NCBI GenBank assembly: GCA_016938735.1
Contig: JAFGUB010000008.1
Span: forward strand, 62,001-126,000
Origin: Campylobacterales bacterium
GTDB taxonomy: Bacteria > Campylobacterota > Campylobacteria > Campylobacterales > Sulfurimonadaceae
Reading direction: 5' to 3'
Length of the DNA stretch: 64,000 bases
The position numbers and the translations under genes are program-made. Positions 8,503 to 18,047 of the stretch are shown piece by piece. Numbering within the stretch: the stretch's first letter is position 1; every line of letters starts with the position of its first letter. The notes beneath the pieces were generated by a model that saw nothing but the letters and a program-made list of their open reading frames with translations, made no database searches and was not told the origin of the DNA.

Positions 8503-9834
8503 CTACCGCTCGATGAGAATATGGCGCAGCCCCATGAGCTGTAAAAAGTTTTCCCCCTCTTTGACCTCAATGATCTGCGGTCGGGCGTAGCGGTAGAGTT
8601 CGGCCACCTTCGCTCCGCTCACCGCCACGTCCAGATCGGCGATAAAGGCGATCATCCGATCCAGCAGCAACAGATAGCGCCGCTCAAACAGCCGCTGCAA
8701 GGCCAAAAAACGCTCCTTGACGAGCGCCACGATCTTGAGGCGGTTACGCATGATCCGATCGGAGAGCTCATCGGTGTACTCGGAGGTGATCTTGACGTTG
8801 TTGGTCAATTTTTTGACCGTAAAGTCCTTACATGTAAGCGTTTTGCCCCCGATCTCGATGGCACACCCCTGAAAATAGGGCTCGATCAGCGACCAGCGGT
8901 TTTTGCTCACACTGATGTGATACCCTTCCTTATCGAGCATCCCCAGCGTCACATAACGCGCCTGCGACGCAGAGAGGGTCTCACCGAGCATCCCTTCCAA
9001 GGCATCCATGATGATGGCAAATTGCTGCAGCATCATCGCATTTTGATCGCTCAGAGCGTCTACCCCCACGTCCACGCCGCGTTTGAGGAAGTTCTCATCC
9101 AGCGAAGCGGTGGTGAAACGGCGGGTGGTCTCCAGATCGACACTCTTGTCGATATCGCGGATGAACTCCTCGATCTCGAACTCTCCAAAGGGGCTCTTTT
9201 GGATCTTGTGCTTTTTCAGATACGCCGTCAAATCGCGGACGCTGCAGAGTGAATCGTAAACATAGTTGATCTCAAAAGGGTGTAAACGCCCCAGTCGAAT
9301 CCGCCTTGAGAGCCGTTCCAGATCATAAATGCCGCGCAAATCCTCATCGAGCAGGCGTGTATGCGTCATCACCCGCTCAATCAAATCGTAACGGCGCAGC
9401 AGCTCGTCGCGCTCCTTGATCGGATTGAGCAGGCGTTCCTTGAGCAGACGCTTGCCGATCGCCGTTGCGCTCTTATCAAGCAGCCGCAGCACACTCGCTT
9501 CGTTGCGATGGCGAGAAAGGATGCCCAGCTGCTCGAGCGCATTGTTGCCCAGATAGACGAAGCGGCGGTTCTCAATCATCTGGGGTCTGGAGAGCTTCTG
9601 GACGATGTGGTAGTCATGCTCGACGATAAATCCGATCAAGATACAGAGCGATTCACTCACCATCGGATGACGTTCAAGATCGAGGTGCTCAATCGGCGAG
9701 AGCAGCGACTCGATCTCGTACACCTTGCCCAGCAGCTCGTTTTGATACTCGATGCGCGGACGCTCGTGGTTGACGCTGTAGGTGTAACGCTCCGCAATCT
9801 CTAGGTAGCGCAAAAGCGCCTTTTGATCATCCAC
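8503..9834 (-). CDS. MutS7 middle piece: connector, core and clamp domains
   Basis: 443 residues from a GTG codon at 9834. It contains MutS core/lever signatures (LRLLDKSATAIGKRLLKERLLNPI, near residues 105-130), clamp helices and, late, VSKNRWSLIEPYF. It ends at LRHILIER followed by TAG at 8505-8503, in the middle of the conserved motif that leads into the ATPase domain. Frame comparison shows that one extra T in the TTTT run at 9841-9844 would join it to the upstream piece as EVVLTFLDGVDDQK. It is best read as the central part of a ~990-residue MutS7. Confidence 0.85.
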   Translation of the reverse strand: MDDQKALLRYLEIAERYTYSVNHERPRIEYQNELLGKVYEIESLLSPIEHLDLERHPMVSESLCILIGFIVEHDYHIVQKLSRPQMIENRRFVYLGNNALEQLGILSRHRNEASVLRLLDKSATAIGKRLLKERLLNPIKERDELLRRYDLIERVMTHTRLLDEDLRGIYDLERLSRRIRLGRLHPFEINYVYDSLCSVRDLTAYLKKHKIQKSPFGEFEIEEFIRDIDKSVDLETTRRFTTASLDENFLKRGVDVGVDALSDQNAMMLQQFAIIMDALEGMLGETLSASQARYVTLGMLDKEGYHISVSKNRWSLIEPYFQGCAIEIGGKTLTCKDFTVKKLTNNVKITSEYTDELSDRIMRNRLKIVALVKERFLALQRLFERRYLLLLDRMIAFIADLDVAVSGAKVAELYRYARPQIIEVKEGENFLQLMGLRHILIER

Positions 9835-9839
9835 GCCGT

Positions 9840-10478
9840 CTAAAACGTCAGTACGACCTCCGAAGTTTTGTAGATATGCAGCAGATTGAAGAGCTCATCA
9901 AGTGCATATGAGGGGTCCTCGCTGGTGCCGTGGCTCTCAAAGAGCCAGGTTTTTCCGGTTGTCACGTCGATGGCGGCGTAGCCTATGGAGTAGATCTCCC
10001 GGTATTTGTCGATCAAAATAGAGACGATATAGTTATCGTCGTTATCGATGGTGTAGTCAAAATTGGTACCCGGAGAGATGATCTGTGCGATGTAGCGGCT
10101 GAGTTTGGGCGGAGTCCCTTTTTGACGCACCACTACCACCGTATAGCGCTGTTCCTGAATCACGCGGGAGAGATAGCGCTCGAACGAGACCGAAGGCACG
10201 CCGCAGAGCAGTGGATTTTTGACCGAGTTTTCAGCAATGCTCTTATTCTTTTTGGTCAACTGAATGTTGAGCAACTCCGCCATCTCCTTGGCTTTTCCGA
10301 CCTGCTCTTCCTCATTGTTGATCTCATAGACCTCAAAAAAGCTGCCGATCTCCATAAATACGACGGTATCATGGCCGTAGCGCTCTTCAAAACGGCGCTG
10401 CAGAGCGAAGTACGTCTCGCTGAGCAGTGCATTTTTGTCGTTGATAAGATCATGCAGATCGCTGCCAAACATCCCCAA
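9840..10478 (-). CDS. MutS7 N-terminal piece: mismatch-recognition domain
   Basis: 212 residues with MutS domain I: ERYGHDTVVFMEIGSFFEVYEI near residues 32-53, keeping the Phe-x-Glu mismatch-wedge motif (FFE), followed by LLCGVPSVSFERY and VVRQKGTPP, then the connector domain start. The reading frame stops at TAG at 9842-9840 right after EVVLTF, while the continuation lies in another frame. This is probably the genuine start of the interrupted MutS7 gene. As a lone product it could bind DNA poorly at best. Confidence 0.85.
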   Translation of the reverse strand: MGMFGSDLHDLINDKNALLSETYFALQRRFEERYGHDTVVFMEIGSFFEVYEINNEEEQVGKAKEMAELLNIQLTKKNKSIAENSVKNPLLCGVPSVSFERYLSRVIQEQRYTVVVVRQKGTPPKLSRYIAQIISPGTNFDYTIDNDDNYIVSILIDKYREIYSIGYAAIDVTTGKTWLFESHGTSEDPSYALDELFNLLHIYKTSEVVLTF

Positions 10479-10604
10479 AAGAGCCTTTAAAAAAATTCAC
10501 AAATTATAGCGACACAACCGCTCACACGCCCTTAGAGATGCGTTTTACCGATTTCTTAGCGACATGTTGCTAACATACCCGGAAAAAAACAGGACAAAAG
10601 AGCC

Positions 10605-11024
10605 ATGAAACGACCCGAACCTCGCAATGAAGAGGTCTTTTTTGACGGCAGAAGCCTCATTTCAGAAACCGATACAAAAGGAATTATTACCTTTGTGAAC
10701 CGAAAATTCGAAGAGATGTCGGGGTACAGCAAGGCCGAAATCATCGGCGTACCGCACAGCATCCTACGCCACCCCGATATGCCCAAGGCCGCCTTTGCCG
10801 AGATGTGGAAGGTGATTCAAAGCGGAAAGATATGGGACGGATACGTCAAAAACCTGCGCAAAGACGGCAAGTTTTACTGGGTTATCGTCCACATCGTGCC
10901 AAAATTTGACGACGCCGGTAACATTGTCGGCTATATCGCTTCGCGTAAAGTGCCCGACCGCATCAAAATTTCCCAGATGGAAAAACTCTACAAAGAGATG
11001 TGCGCCTCCGAATCTAACGGCTAA
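10605..11024 (+). CDS. PAS-domain protein, CetB/Aer-like redox sensor
   Basis: 139 residues that are almost entirely one PAS domain of the Aer type: TDTKGIITFVNRKFEEMSGYSKAEIIG (about 21-47), SILRHPDMPKAAFAEMW, NLRKDGKFYWV. Aer-type PAS domains bind FAD and report cellular redox state. In Campylobacter the PAS-only CetB works with the receptor-like CetA in energy taxis, so that role is the best guess. No CetA-like or MCP gene is adjacent. The gene overlaps the convergent 11021 gene by 4 bases. Confidence 0.8.
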   Translation: MKRPEPRNEEVFFDGRSLISETDTKGIITFVNRKFEEMSGYSKAEIIGVPHSILRHPDMPKAAFAEMWKVIQSGKIWDGYVKNLRKDGKFYWVIVHIVPKFDDAGNIVGYIASRKVPDRIKISQMEKLYKEMCASESNG

Positions 11025-11284
11025 AAAAGTGCCGCAAGCTCCTGCATGGCCGCTTCAAGGTCATCGCGGGTAGCATAAGAGAGCACCACCCGATTTTTAG
11101 GCACCGTTCCCCCCGGATCAACGTCAAAAACAAGCACGTAGCCCGATACCGCAACCTTCTGCGCTTTCAGCTCCGCCCATTCAAGCGATACCTGAGCCTC
11201 TTCCGTGCCCATCTTCACGATGGCAGCCGGGTAGAGCCTTGTGAGTCGGCTTAAGTCAATACGCTGCCCTTGCGCTTCATACAT
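11021..11284 (-). CDS. Conserved small protein, unknown function
   Basis: 87 residues from ATG 11284, which overlaps the MFS stop as TGATG behind a strong AAGGAGG. It is mixed alpha/beta with no Cys, no signal and no membrane segment; it contains LYPAAIVKMG and VLVFDVDPGG. I recognise no family. Tight coupling to the MFS gene suggests a cytoplasmic accessory, but this is inference. Confidence 0.6.
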   Translation of the reverse strand: MYEAQGQRIDLSRLTRLYPAAIVKMGTEEAQVSLEWAELKAQKVAVSGYVLVFDVDPGGTVPKNRVVLSYATRDDLEAAMQELAALF

Positions 11285-12504
11285 CAATACCCACCTCCTT
11301 GTGAAGGCTCTTTAAGTTCGAACCTTCGCCGCATCCATCCAAAATAGAGCGCCGCAACCACAAATCCGCTGCCCATAACCACCGCAATCCACTCCAGTGC
11401 GATACCCCCATCGGCCATCACGCCGATCATCATCGAAGTTCCTGCCGCGCTGAGCAAAAAGAGCATATCGTTGTAGGCCACTACGCGCCCGTAGTAGTAC
11501 TCATGGGTGTGGTGCTGCAACAGTGTGTAGGTATAAGACCAAAGCGTGGTCGTAGAGAAGCCGACCAACACCGACGCCGCCAAAGAGGCGTAAAAGTGCT
11601 CCATCACCGAAGCCCAGATCCATATCGATACGGCCTGCAGTACAAAAAGCCACACCAGCATCTTGTGGTTGATTCGCTTACCCAACCACATCGGCCCGAT
11701 CACCAAACCAAGTGCGCGTGACGCGTGCAGCAGCCCGATCGCCAAAGAAGCGGCGATGAACGACGCGTAATAGCGCTCCACCATCAGCGCCACCAAGGCA
11801 TCAAAAGCGGTCAATCCAACAAAAGCATGCAGTATCAGCAGATAAAACACAACGGGGTTTTCCCGCATGTAGCGGATCGTATCCCCCATCATCGTCATCA
11901 AGTCAAGATGGTGCGCTTGCTGCTTTACATGTAATGACAAAGGGAACAAAAGTATCAAGCCGACCATAAACAACAGCGCATCGATCACGAATGCCGTCCG
12001 CACGCCGACCTGATAGACCACCAAACCACTGACGGCCATACCGACGGTATAAGAGAGCGACCAGATAATAGAGTGAATCTCATTGGCGGCCTGCAGATCC
12101 GCTCCGTTTAAAATTCTGGGTAACAGCGCCATCTCAAGCGTAAAATAGAAGCTAGACGCTGCCATCCGCACAAAAATCAGCAGATACAGCAGCCACAAAT
12201 GCTCAGCCTCCGTCACCATCAGCAGCATCAGCGTCGTCATGATCTCGACGCTCAAAAGCAGCACCATCACCCGCTTAGGCTCAAAACGATCAATCAGCGC
12301 ACCGGTAAAGGGAGCCTGAAGCACTCCGGGCAAAAAATGCATCACCGCCGTCAGCGCGATGACGGTCGCCGAAACACCCATCTCAAGCAGCAGCGTGTAG
12401 ATCGCCACATTGGTAAACCAAGCGCCGAAATAGGCCAAAAGCTGAATCTGACTAAGCCGACGCAAAATGGCGTGTTGTGATAAAAGATGCAGATAGCGGT
12501 TCAT
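11284..12504 (-). CDS. MFS transporter
   Basis: 406 residues with about 12 hydrophobic segments and the MFS loop GALIDRFEPKRVM near residue 68, an acidic/basic motif A variant. The layout resembles enterobactin-exporter-like (MFS_3) efflux proteins. Substrate unknown. A TTACATGTAA at 11925 encodes the LHV of LSLHVKQ in the central cytoplasmic loop, a place that tolerates change. The start faces the divergent flaG promoter. Confidence 0.85.
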   Translation of the reverse strand: MNRYLHLLSQHAILRRLSQIQLLAYFGAWFTNVAIYTLLLEMGVSATVIALTAVMHFLPGVLQAPFTGALIDRFEPKRVMVLLLSVEIMTTLMLLMVTEAEHLWLLYLLIFVRMAASSFYFTLEMALLPRILNGADLQAANEIHSIIWSLSYTVGMAVSGLVVYQVGVRTAFVIDALLFMVGLILLFPLSLHVKQQAHHLDLMTMMGDTIRYMRENPVVFYLLILHAFVGLTAFDALVALMVERYYASFIAASLAIGLLHASRALGLVIGPMWLGKRINHKMLVWLFVLQAVSIWIWASVMEHFYASLAASVLVGFSTTTLWSYTYTLLQHHTHEYYYGRVVAYNDMLFLLSAAGTSMMIGVMADGGIALEWIAVVMGSGFVVAALYFGWMRRRFELKEPSQGGGY

Positions 12505-12523
12505 AAAGCGAAGCCTAGCACAC

Positions 12524-12550
12524 TAAAGATTATTTTAGCGGTGTCGATAC
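12524..12550 (+). promoter_or_regulatory. Candidate sigma28 (FliA) promoter of flaG
   Basis: TAAAGATT, an 11-base spacer and GTCGATAC match the sigma28 consensus TAAAGTTT-N11-GCCGATAA in 7 of 8 and 6 of 8 positions with exact spacing. It ends 31 bp before the flaG start. This fits late-class control of flaG and fliS. Confidence 0.65.
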
Positions 12551-12581
12551 TACCTGCAAGAACACACTCAAAGGATGTGCC

Positions 12582-12968
12582 ATGGAACTGATGCAAAACG
12601 TCGCCAAGATGCAAAATTCTCAAATGAACGCGCCTGCCGCCAGCAGCTCGAATCAGATGCAGCAGCATCGCGTCGAAGCGATTCAGCAAGCGGAGATCAA
12701 TCAGCAAAAAAAGGACGATCAGAATTCACCTCACAAAGTTGACTCTCAAAAGGACGTTGAAGATCTCGTAAAGGAGCTCAATCGGGCCATAGACCCTTTC
12801 AACACTTCACTGCGCTTTGGATTTGACAACCGTTCTGAAGATTTTTATGTTTCGGTCATTGAATCCGAATCCAACCGGATGATTCGTCGTTTTCCCGCTG
12901 AAAAAGCGGCAGAGTTTCTATCGAAAATTCAAGAGCTCAACGGCTTTTTGTTTGATGAAATGGGATAA
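12582..12968 (+). CDS. flaG: FlaG family flagellar protein
   Basis: 128 residues: a Gln/Ser/Asn-rich N-terminal half (about 1-60) and the conserved FlaG domain at 60-128 (LNRAIDPFNTSLRFGFDNRSEDFYVSV, then RRFPAEKAAEF). FlaG affects filament length in Campylobacter and Pseudomonas. It lies behind a sigma28-type promoter with an AAAGGA ribosome site and 57 bp before fliS. The usual fliD between flaG and fliS is missing. Confidence 0.9.
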   Translation: MELMQNVAKMQNSQMNAPAASSSNQMQQHRVEAIQQAEINQQKKDDQNSPHKVDSQKDVEDLVKELNRAIDPFNTSLRFGFDNRSEDFYVSVIESESNRMIRRFPAEKAAEFLSKIQELNGFLFDEMG

Positions 12969-13025
12969 CGGCAACCCCTTTTTCCCTCTTTATAACGCTT
13001 TACCAATTTTTGCAAGGATTGTTTT

Positions 13026-13397
13026 ATGAATGCAGTTGCTTACAATGCTTATGTCCAAAATAATGTGGGTATTGAATCCCCCGAGAAGTTGATCGAAATG
13101 CTCTATGAGGGAGTGTTACGATTCAACGTACAAGCCATCAGGGCAATACGTGCCGAAGATATCGAAAAGCGCACCTACTGGATCAACCGTTCCATGGCCA
13201 TATTCGTTGAGTTGATCCGCACGCTCGATCTCAGTCAGGGTGACATCGCACATTACCTTAGCGGTCTGTACAACTATCAGATTAAACTGCTTATGGAAGC
13301 CAACAGTTTCAATCAATCCGACAAGCTCGAAGAGGTCAACCGAGTTATCCGCGGTCTACTCGAAGCGTGGCGTGAGACTACCGGTGTGGGTCAATGA
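13026..13397 (+). CDS. fliS: Flagellin export chaperone FliS
   Basis: 123 residues, a helical FliS: AYNAYVQNNVGIESPEKLIEMLYEGVLRF at residues 4-32 and LSGLYNYQIKLLMEANSFNQSDKLEEV near 75-100. It binds the C-terminus of flagellin and keeps it unfolded for export. A good AAGGA lies upstream. It overlaps the next small gene by 14 bases. Confidence 0.93.
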   Translation: MNAVAYNAYVQNNVGIESPEKLIEMLYEGVLRFNVQAIRAIRAEDIEKRTYWINRSMAIFVELIRTLDLSQGDIAHYLSGLYNYQIKLLMEANSFNQSDKLEEVNRVIRGLLEAWRETTGVGQ

Positions 13398-13638
13398 GCT
13401 CAAGATCGCCTTGGCGACAGGCGATCTCAAAACCATTGAGAAAATCGTATCGGAAACGCCAGAATTCATGACCCTTGAAGAGCGGCGTGAGGCGGCATTT
13501 TTGATTCAAAACGCTATCACGCAATTTGAGTCCAAAAAGCGCGCAACCCTTGAGGAGATGGCGCAAATCAAAAAAAATCTGCAATTTATTCGTTCCATAG
13601 CACGACCCTCAAGCAAAAAACTTGATATCACCTCTTGA
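13384..13638 (+). CDS. Small FliS-linked protein, unknown function
   Basis: About 84 residues from GTG 13384, overlapping the end of fliS; GTG 13372 is an alternative. It is strongly helical (ELKIALATGDLKTIEKIVSE, then MTLEERREAAFLIQNAI) with a Lys-rich tail. A small open frame in this position after fliS is common in Campylobacterota and may be an export chaperone akin to FliT by position. Function not shown by sequence. Confidence 0.6.
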   Translation: MWVNELKIALATGDLKTIEKIVSETPEFMTLEERREAAFLIQNAITQFESKKRATLEEMAQIKKNLQFIRSIARPSSKKLDITS

Positions 13639-13724
13639 GAATACCGCTGCTTCATTAAAGCTTTCCTCTAGGCTTGTTTGGCTAAAATTGCGCCATTATT
13701 CATCCTCATGACAAAAGAGCTCCC

Positions 13725-14936
13725 ATGAAAAAAAGTGTTAAAAAAGTTGTACTTGCCTACTCCGGCGGTCTGGATACCAGCGTGATTCTGAAATGGCTCC
13801 AAGACGAATACCAGTGCGAAGTGGTCACCTTTACCGCCGATATCGGTCAAGGCGAAGAGGTGGAACCGGCGCGCGCCAAAGCTATAGCGCTGGGCATCAA
13901 ACCTGAAAATATCTTCATTGATGACCTGCGCGAAGAGTTTGTACGCGATTACGTCTATCCGATGTTTCGTGCCAATGCCATCTACGAAGGCGAATATCTG
14001 CTGGGCACCTCGATTGCCCGCCCGCTGATTGCCAAGCGTCAGGTCGAGATTGCCCGCATCACCGGTGCTGATGGCGTCGCGCACGGGGCTACCGGCAAAG
14101 GCAATGATCAGGTACGGTTTGAGATGGGCTATCTGGGCATGAACTCCAGCCTCACCATTATCGCTCCCTGGCGTGAGTGGGATCTTAACTCCCGCGAAAA
14201 GCTCCTCGCCTACGCCGAACAACACGGCATTTCGATCGAGAAGAAAGGCAAAAAATCCCCCTACTCCATGGATGCCAATCTGCTGCACATCTCCTATGAA
14301 GGCGGCATCCTAGAAGATCCTGCCGCAGAGCCTGAGAAGAGCATGTGGCTCTGGACGACAGCCCCCGAAGATGCACCGGACACGCCTGAATACATCGAGA
14401 TCGGTTACAAAAACGGCGATCCCATCACCCTAAACGGTGAAACCCTCTCTCCGGCTACGATGCTCAAAACCCTGAACACCCTCGGCGGCAAACACGGAAT
14501 CGGTCGCGCCGACATCGTTGAAAACCGCTTTGTCGGTATGAAGAGCCGTGGCTGCTACGAAACCCCCGGCGGCGCGATCATGCTCAAAGCCCACCGCGCC
14601 ATCGAATCGATCACCCTGGATCGTGAAGAGGCCCACCTCAAAGATGAGCTGATGCCGCGCTACGCCAAACTGATCTATAACGGTTTTTGGTTTAGCCCTG
14701 AGCGCGAGATGCTCCGAGCTGCCATTGACAAGACGCAAGAGAACGTCGAAGGTACCGTCCGCCTCAAGCTCTACAAAGGGGTCGTAACGGTCGTTGGCCG
14801 CCAATCCCCGCGCTCGCTTTTTAACCCTGAATACTGCACCTTTGAAGAGGACGCGGTCTACGATCAAAAAGATGCGGGCGGCTTTATCAAGCTCAATGCA
14901 CTGCGCTTCATTATCGAAGGCAAAGCACGTAAATAA
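13725..14936 (+). CDS. argG: Argininosuccinate synthase
   Basis: 403 residues with the N-type ATP pyrophosphatase loop AYSGGLDTS at 10-18, [10 protein letters not shown] near 125 and [22 protein letters not shown] near 180-200. It joins citrulline and aspartate in arginine synthesis. The upstream sequence has a TAAAAT-type -10 and a GAG ribosome site. A TTACATGTAA begins 4 bases after its stop. Confidence 0.97.
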   Translation: MKKSVKKVVLAYSGGLDTSVILKWLQDEYQCEVVTFTADIGQGEEVEPARAKAIALGIKPENIFIDDLREEFVRDYVYPMFRANAIYEGEYLLGTSIARPLIAKRQVEIARITGADGVAHGATGKGNDQVRFEMGYLGMNSSLTIIAPWREWDLNSREKLLAYAEQHGISIEKKGKKSPYSMDANLLHISYEGGILEDPAAEPEKSMWLWTTAPEDAPDTPEYIEIGYKNGDPITLNGETLSPATMLKTLNTLGGKHGIGRADIVENRFVGMKSRGCYETPGGAIMLKAHRAIESITLDREEAHLKDELMPRYAKLIYNGFWFSPEREMLRAAIDKTQENVEGTVRLKLYKGVVTVVGRQSPRSLFNPEYCTFEEDAVYDQKDAGGFIKLNALRFIIEGKARK

Positions 14937-14958
14937 GCGTTACATGTAAGGAGAGACC

Positions 14959-15675
14959 ATGATCAAAATCGACATGCACTCACAAGAGTTTCAAGGGGAA
15001 CTGGAAAAAACCGTCCGCTTCACCGACAAGGTGCTCTCACAGTTTGGCTGGGTCTACAATCCCGACAAAGAGATCAACGAGGGAATTCAACTCGGGCTGA
15101 CACGCAACAAACTGATGCACGGCAAACGCTATTGCCCCTGTTTCTTCGTCACAGGCAACAAAGAAGAGGACCGCATCTGCCCTTGTAAACCGGCGATTGA
15201 GCATGAGATTCCTACCGATGGAGTATGTCATTGCCAGATCTTCTGCACGCCGGAATTCGCAAGCGCCAAAGCAGCCGAAGAGCGCTTAGAAGAGGCAGTC
15301 CACCGACATTCACGCGGCCTGACGCACGAAGAGTGCGAGATGCTGCTGCGTAAAGAGCAGCTCGACGGCGACGAAGTGGAAGCGCTTATCGAAGCCCGCG
15401 CCATCGGTATGATCCGCTTCAAGCTCATCGACGTGCGCGAACACATGGAGTGGCGCATGGGTCACATCGCAGGCGCCGATCTGCTGATCCCCACGAGCAG
15501 CTTCTTTGACACGCTGGATTCATCCAAACTCTCCAAAGAGGAGCCGCTGATCGTCTACTGCCACGTCGGCAGCCGCAGCGCACACTGCCAAAGAATCCTG
15601 CACGATATGGGTTATAAACAGGTGAGCAATCTCACCTATGGGATCGTTTCATACGGCGGCTCTATCGTCCGCTAG
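14959..15675 (+). CDS. Ferredoxin:thioredoxin reductase beta-like domain fused to rhodanese
   Basis: 238 residues. Residues 1-105 match the catalytic subunit of ferredoxin:thioredoxin reductase, with the CPC...CPC...CHC cysteine pattern (YCPCFF, ICPCKP, CHCQIFC) that holds a [4Fe-4S] cluster and redox disulfide. Residues 150-238 form a rhodanese domain, LIDVREHMEWRMGHIAGA and active-site YCHVGSRS. No variable FTR subunit is adjacent. It may pass electrons or sulfane sulfur in redox or sulfur metabolism. TTACATGTAA copies lie 9 bp before its start and 2 bp after its stop. Confidence 0.85.
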   Translation: MIKIDMHSQEFQGELEKTVRFTDKVLSQFGWVYNPDKEINEGIQLGLTRNKLMHGKRYCPCFFVTGNKEEDRICPCKPAIEHEIPTDGVCHCQIFCTPEFASAKAAEERLEEAVHRHSRGLTHEECEMLLRKEQLDGDEVEALIEARAIGMIRFKLIDVREHMEWRMGHIAGADLLIPTSSFFDTLDSSKLSKEEPLIVYCHVGSRSAHCQRILHDMGYKQVSNLTYGIVSYGGSIVR

Positions 15676-15719
15676 CCTTACATGTAACGCATCCCCCACT
15701 AACACTACAAAGGTTAAAC

Positions 15720-16166
15720 ATGAAAGTATTACTTATTAAAGACGTCCCCTCTCTTGGCAAAGCCGGAGAGATCAAAGAGGTCAAAGACGGCTACGGCAAA
15801 AACTTCCTTATCGGCAAAGGCTTTGCCAAACACGCCACAACAGAGGTACTTGAAGCACACAAAGCCGAAGAGGCACGCAAAGCCGAAGCCTTAGCAAAAG
15901 AGATCGCCGATCTTAAAGCACTGGCGGCAAAGCTGGACAAAATGGGCATCAAGATTCACAAGAAGTTAGGCGATACGGGGCATCTTTTCGGCTCCGTCAC
16001 CAAAGAGGAGATCGCCCACGCCCTGCAAGAGCAGCATCACGTCGAGATCGACAAAAAACATATCGACATCAAAAATCCGATCAAAACGGTCGGTCTGCAC
16101 GATCTTGATCTGAAGCTCGGCCACGGCATCCATGCCACCTTACATGTAACGGTTGTCGGCGACTGA
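15720..16166 (+). CDS. rplI: 50S ribosomal protein L9
   Basis: 148 residues: [18 protein letters not shown] and the [13 protein letters not shown] block of the N-terminal domain, a long charged connecting helix (45-80), then the C-terminal rRNA-binding domain. The TTACATGTAA at 16140 encodes LHVTV at the extreme C-terminus. It overlaps the hslV start by one base. Confidence 0.97.
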   Translation: MKVLLIKDVPSLGKAGEIKEVKDGYGKNFLIGKGFAKHATTEVLEAHKAEEARKAEALAKEIADLKALAAKLDKMGIKIHKKLGDTGHLFGSVTKEEIAHALQEQHHVEIDKKHIDIKNPIKTVGLHDLDLKLGHGIHATLHVTVVGD

Positions 16167-16711
16167 TGTTTGAAGCCACAACGATTCTAGCCTACAAAAG
16201 CCAGAAGGGTGCGGTCATCGGTGGGGACGGTCAAGTCACCTTCGGTAATGCCGTGCTCAAAAACAATGCCACCAAGATCAGAACCCTCTACAACGGACAG
16301 ATTCTGGCCGGTTTTGCGGGCTCGACCGCCGATGCCTTCAATCTCTTTGATATGTTTGAGGAGCAACTCTCCCAACGCAAAGGTGATCTGGTCAAAGCGG
16401 TCATCGATTTTTCCAAAGCGTGGCGCAAAGATAAAGTCCTGCGCCGCCTTGAAGCCATGATGATCGTGCTCAACACCCGCCACATCTTTATCCTGACTGG
16501 AAACGGCGATGTCGTCGAGCCTGAAGACGGCGAAATCGCCGCCATCGGCAGCGGAGGCAACTTCGCCATCGCTGCCGCCCGTGCCCTCGAAGCCCACGCC
16601 GCACTCGACCCACAGACCTTGGTCTTTGAAAGCCTCAAAATTGCCGCCGATCTGTGTATCTACACCAACCACAATATCAAAACGCTAAGCCTGGAGCCAT
16701 CACCCGCATGA
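16166..16711 (+). CDS. hslV: ATP-dependent protease subunit HslV
   Basis: 181 residues with a short propeptide MFEA followed by TTILAYK, so the catalytic Thr becomes the mature N-terminus. GGDGQVTFG and [15 protein letters not shown] are typical. It forms the dodecameric peptidase core that HslU feeds. The stop overlaps the hslU start (ATGA). Confidence 0.96.
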   Translation: MFEATTILAYKSQKGAVIGGDGQVTFGNAVLKNNATKIRTLYNGQILAGFAGSTADAFNLFDMFEEQLSQRKGDLVKAVIDFSKAWRKDKVLRRLEAMMIVLNTRHIFILTGNGDVVEPEDGEIAAIGSGGNFAIAAARALEAHAALDPQTLVFESLKIAADLCIYTNHNIKTLSLEPSPA

Positions 16712-18036
16712 ACATGACCCCTAAAGAGATCGTCGCTTATCTCGATCAATATGTCATCGGTCAGCGCGAAGCCAAAAAGACCATCGCCCTAGCCTTGCGC
16801 ACCCGCTACCGCAGGATGCAGCTGGATCCCGATCTGCGCGATGAAGTGATGCCCAAAAACATCCTGATGATCGGCTCAACCGGCGTTGGAAAGACCGAAC
16901 TCTCACGCCGTCTGGCCAAAATGATGCGCGTACCGTTTATTAAGGTTGAGGCGAGCAAATACACGGAAGTGGGCTTTGTCGGGCGGGACGTTGAGTCGAT
17001 GATTCGCGATCTGATGATGACCTCGATGAGCATCGTCAAAGAGGAGTTCTCCGAAAACGCCAAAGAGTCCATGTACGAATTTGTCCTTGAGCGCATCGTC
17101 GAGAAACTGCTCCCACCTCTGCCCTCTCTAGCCACAGATACCAAAAAAGTGCAATACGAAGAGTCCAAAGCCCGAATGCGCCAGCGTGTCATGGGCGGAG
17201 AGATGGACAACCATACCATCGAAATCGAGCTTCCATCAGCGCGCATCGAGTTCAACGACACCAACATGATGCCCGAAATGGCCAAAGTCCAAGAATCCTT
17301 CTCAGCCCTCTTTGCCAACTTGAATAAAGGTGAACGCAAAAAAGAGATGAAGGTGAGCGAAGCCAAAGAGGTGCTTTTAGTAGAAGCGGAGCAGCGACTG
17401 CTGGATATGGAAGCCGTGAAAAAAGAGGCGCTGCGACGAACGGAACAAGGGGGGATCATCTTTCTTGACGAAATTGACAAAATCGCCGTCAGTTCCCGAA
17501 GCGACGGGCGCAACGACCCCAGCAAAGAGGGGGTACAGCGCGACCTGCTGCCCATTGTAGAAGGTAGCAGTGTCAACACCAAATTCGGCACGATCAACAC
17601 CGATCATATCCTCTTCATCGCCGCAGGCGCCTTCCATCTGTCTCGACCCAGCGACCTGATCCCCGAACTTCAGGGTCGCTTTCCGCTGCGCGTGGAGCTT
17701 GAGCCGTTGGATGAAGAGGCGCTGTACAAGATTTTACGCCAAACCAAAAACTCTCTGCTGCATCAATATCAGGCGCTGCTCGCGGTCGAAGGCTTAACGC
17801 TGGAGTTTGACGACGAGGCAGTCCGCGCCATTGCCCGTATTGCCCATAAAGCGAATGAGAAAAATGAGGATATCGGTGCCCGAAGGCTCCACACCGTACT
17901 TGAGAAATTGCTTGAAGATATCAGCTTCAGCGCCGATGAGCAACATGGAACCACCATTGTCATCACGGCAGAGACGGTTCATAAAAAACTCAATATCGTT
18001 ATTGAAAATGACGATCTCGCGCGTTACATCTTATAA
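16708..18036 (+). CDS. hslU: HslU ATPase subunit of the HslVU protease
   Basis: 442 residues from ATG 16708, chosen because it forms an ATGA overlap with hslV; an upstream in-frame start at 16654 lies inside hslV. It begins [19 protein letters not shown]. Walker A is GSTGVGKTE, Walker B is [11 protein letters not shown], sensor regions follow and the protein ends DDLARYIL, the tail that inserts into HslV. The I domain lies near 110-230. Confidence 0.97.
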   Translation: MNMTPKEIVAYLDQYVIGQREAKKTIALALRTRYRRMQLDPDLRDEVMPKNILMIGSTGVGKTELSRRLAKMMRVPFIKVEASKYTEVGFVGRDVESMIRDLMMTSMSIVKEEFSENAKESMYEFVLERIVEKLLPPLPSLATDTKKVQYEESKARMRQRVMGGEMDNHTIEIELPSARIEFNDTNMMPEMAKVQESFSALFANLNKGERKKEMKVSEAKEVLLVEAEQRLLDMEAVKKEALRRTEQGGIIFLDEIDKIAVSSRSDGRNDPSKEGVQRDLLPIVEGSSVNTKFGTINTDHILFIAAGAFHLSRPSDLIPELQGRFPLRVELEPLDEEALYKILRQTKNSLLHQYQALLAVEGLTLEFDDEAVRAIARIAHKANEKNEDIGARRLHTVLEKLLEDISFSADEQHGTTIVITAETVHKKLNIVIENDDLARYIL

Positions 18037-18047
18037 AAGGCATCCCT

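Noticed and set aside
10500-10604. Sigma28 promoter for the PAS gene
   Set aside because: An ACCGATTT resembles the -10 but the only TTAGAG-like -35 is 8 bases away instead of 11, so it does not fit.
13668-14288. 206-residue frame antisense to argG
   Set aside because: Shadow of a highly conserved enzyme gene; composition reflects the complementary strand.
16187-16672. 161-residue frame antisense to hslV
   Set aside because: Gly/Asp-rich shadow of a clear hslV gene.
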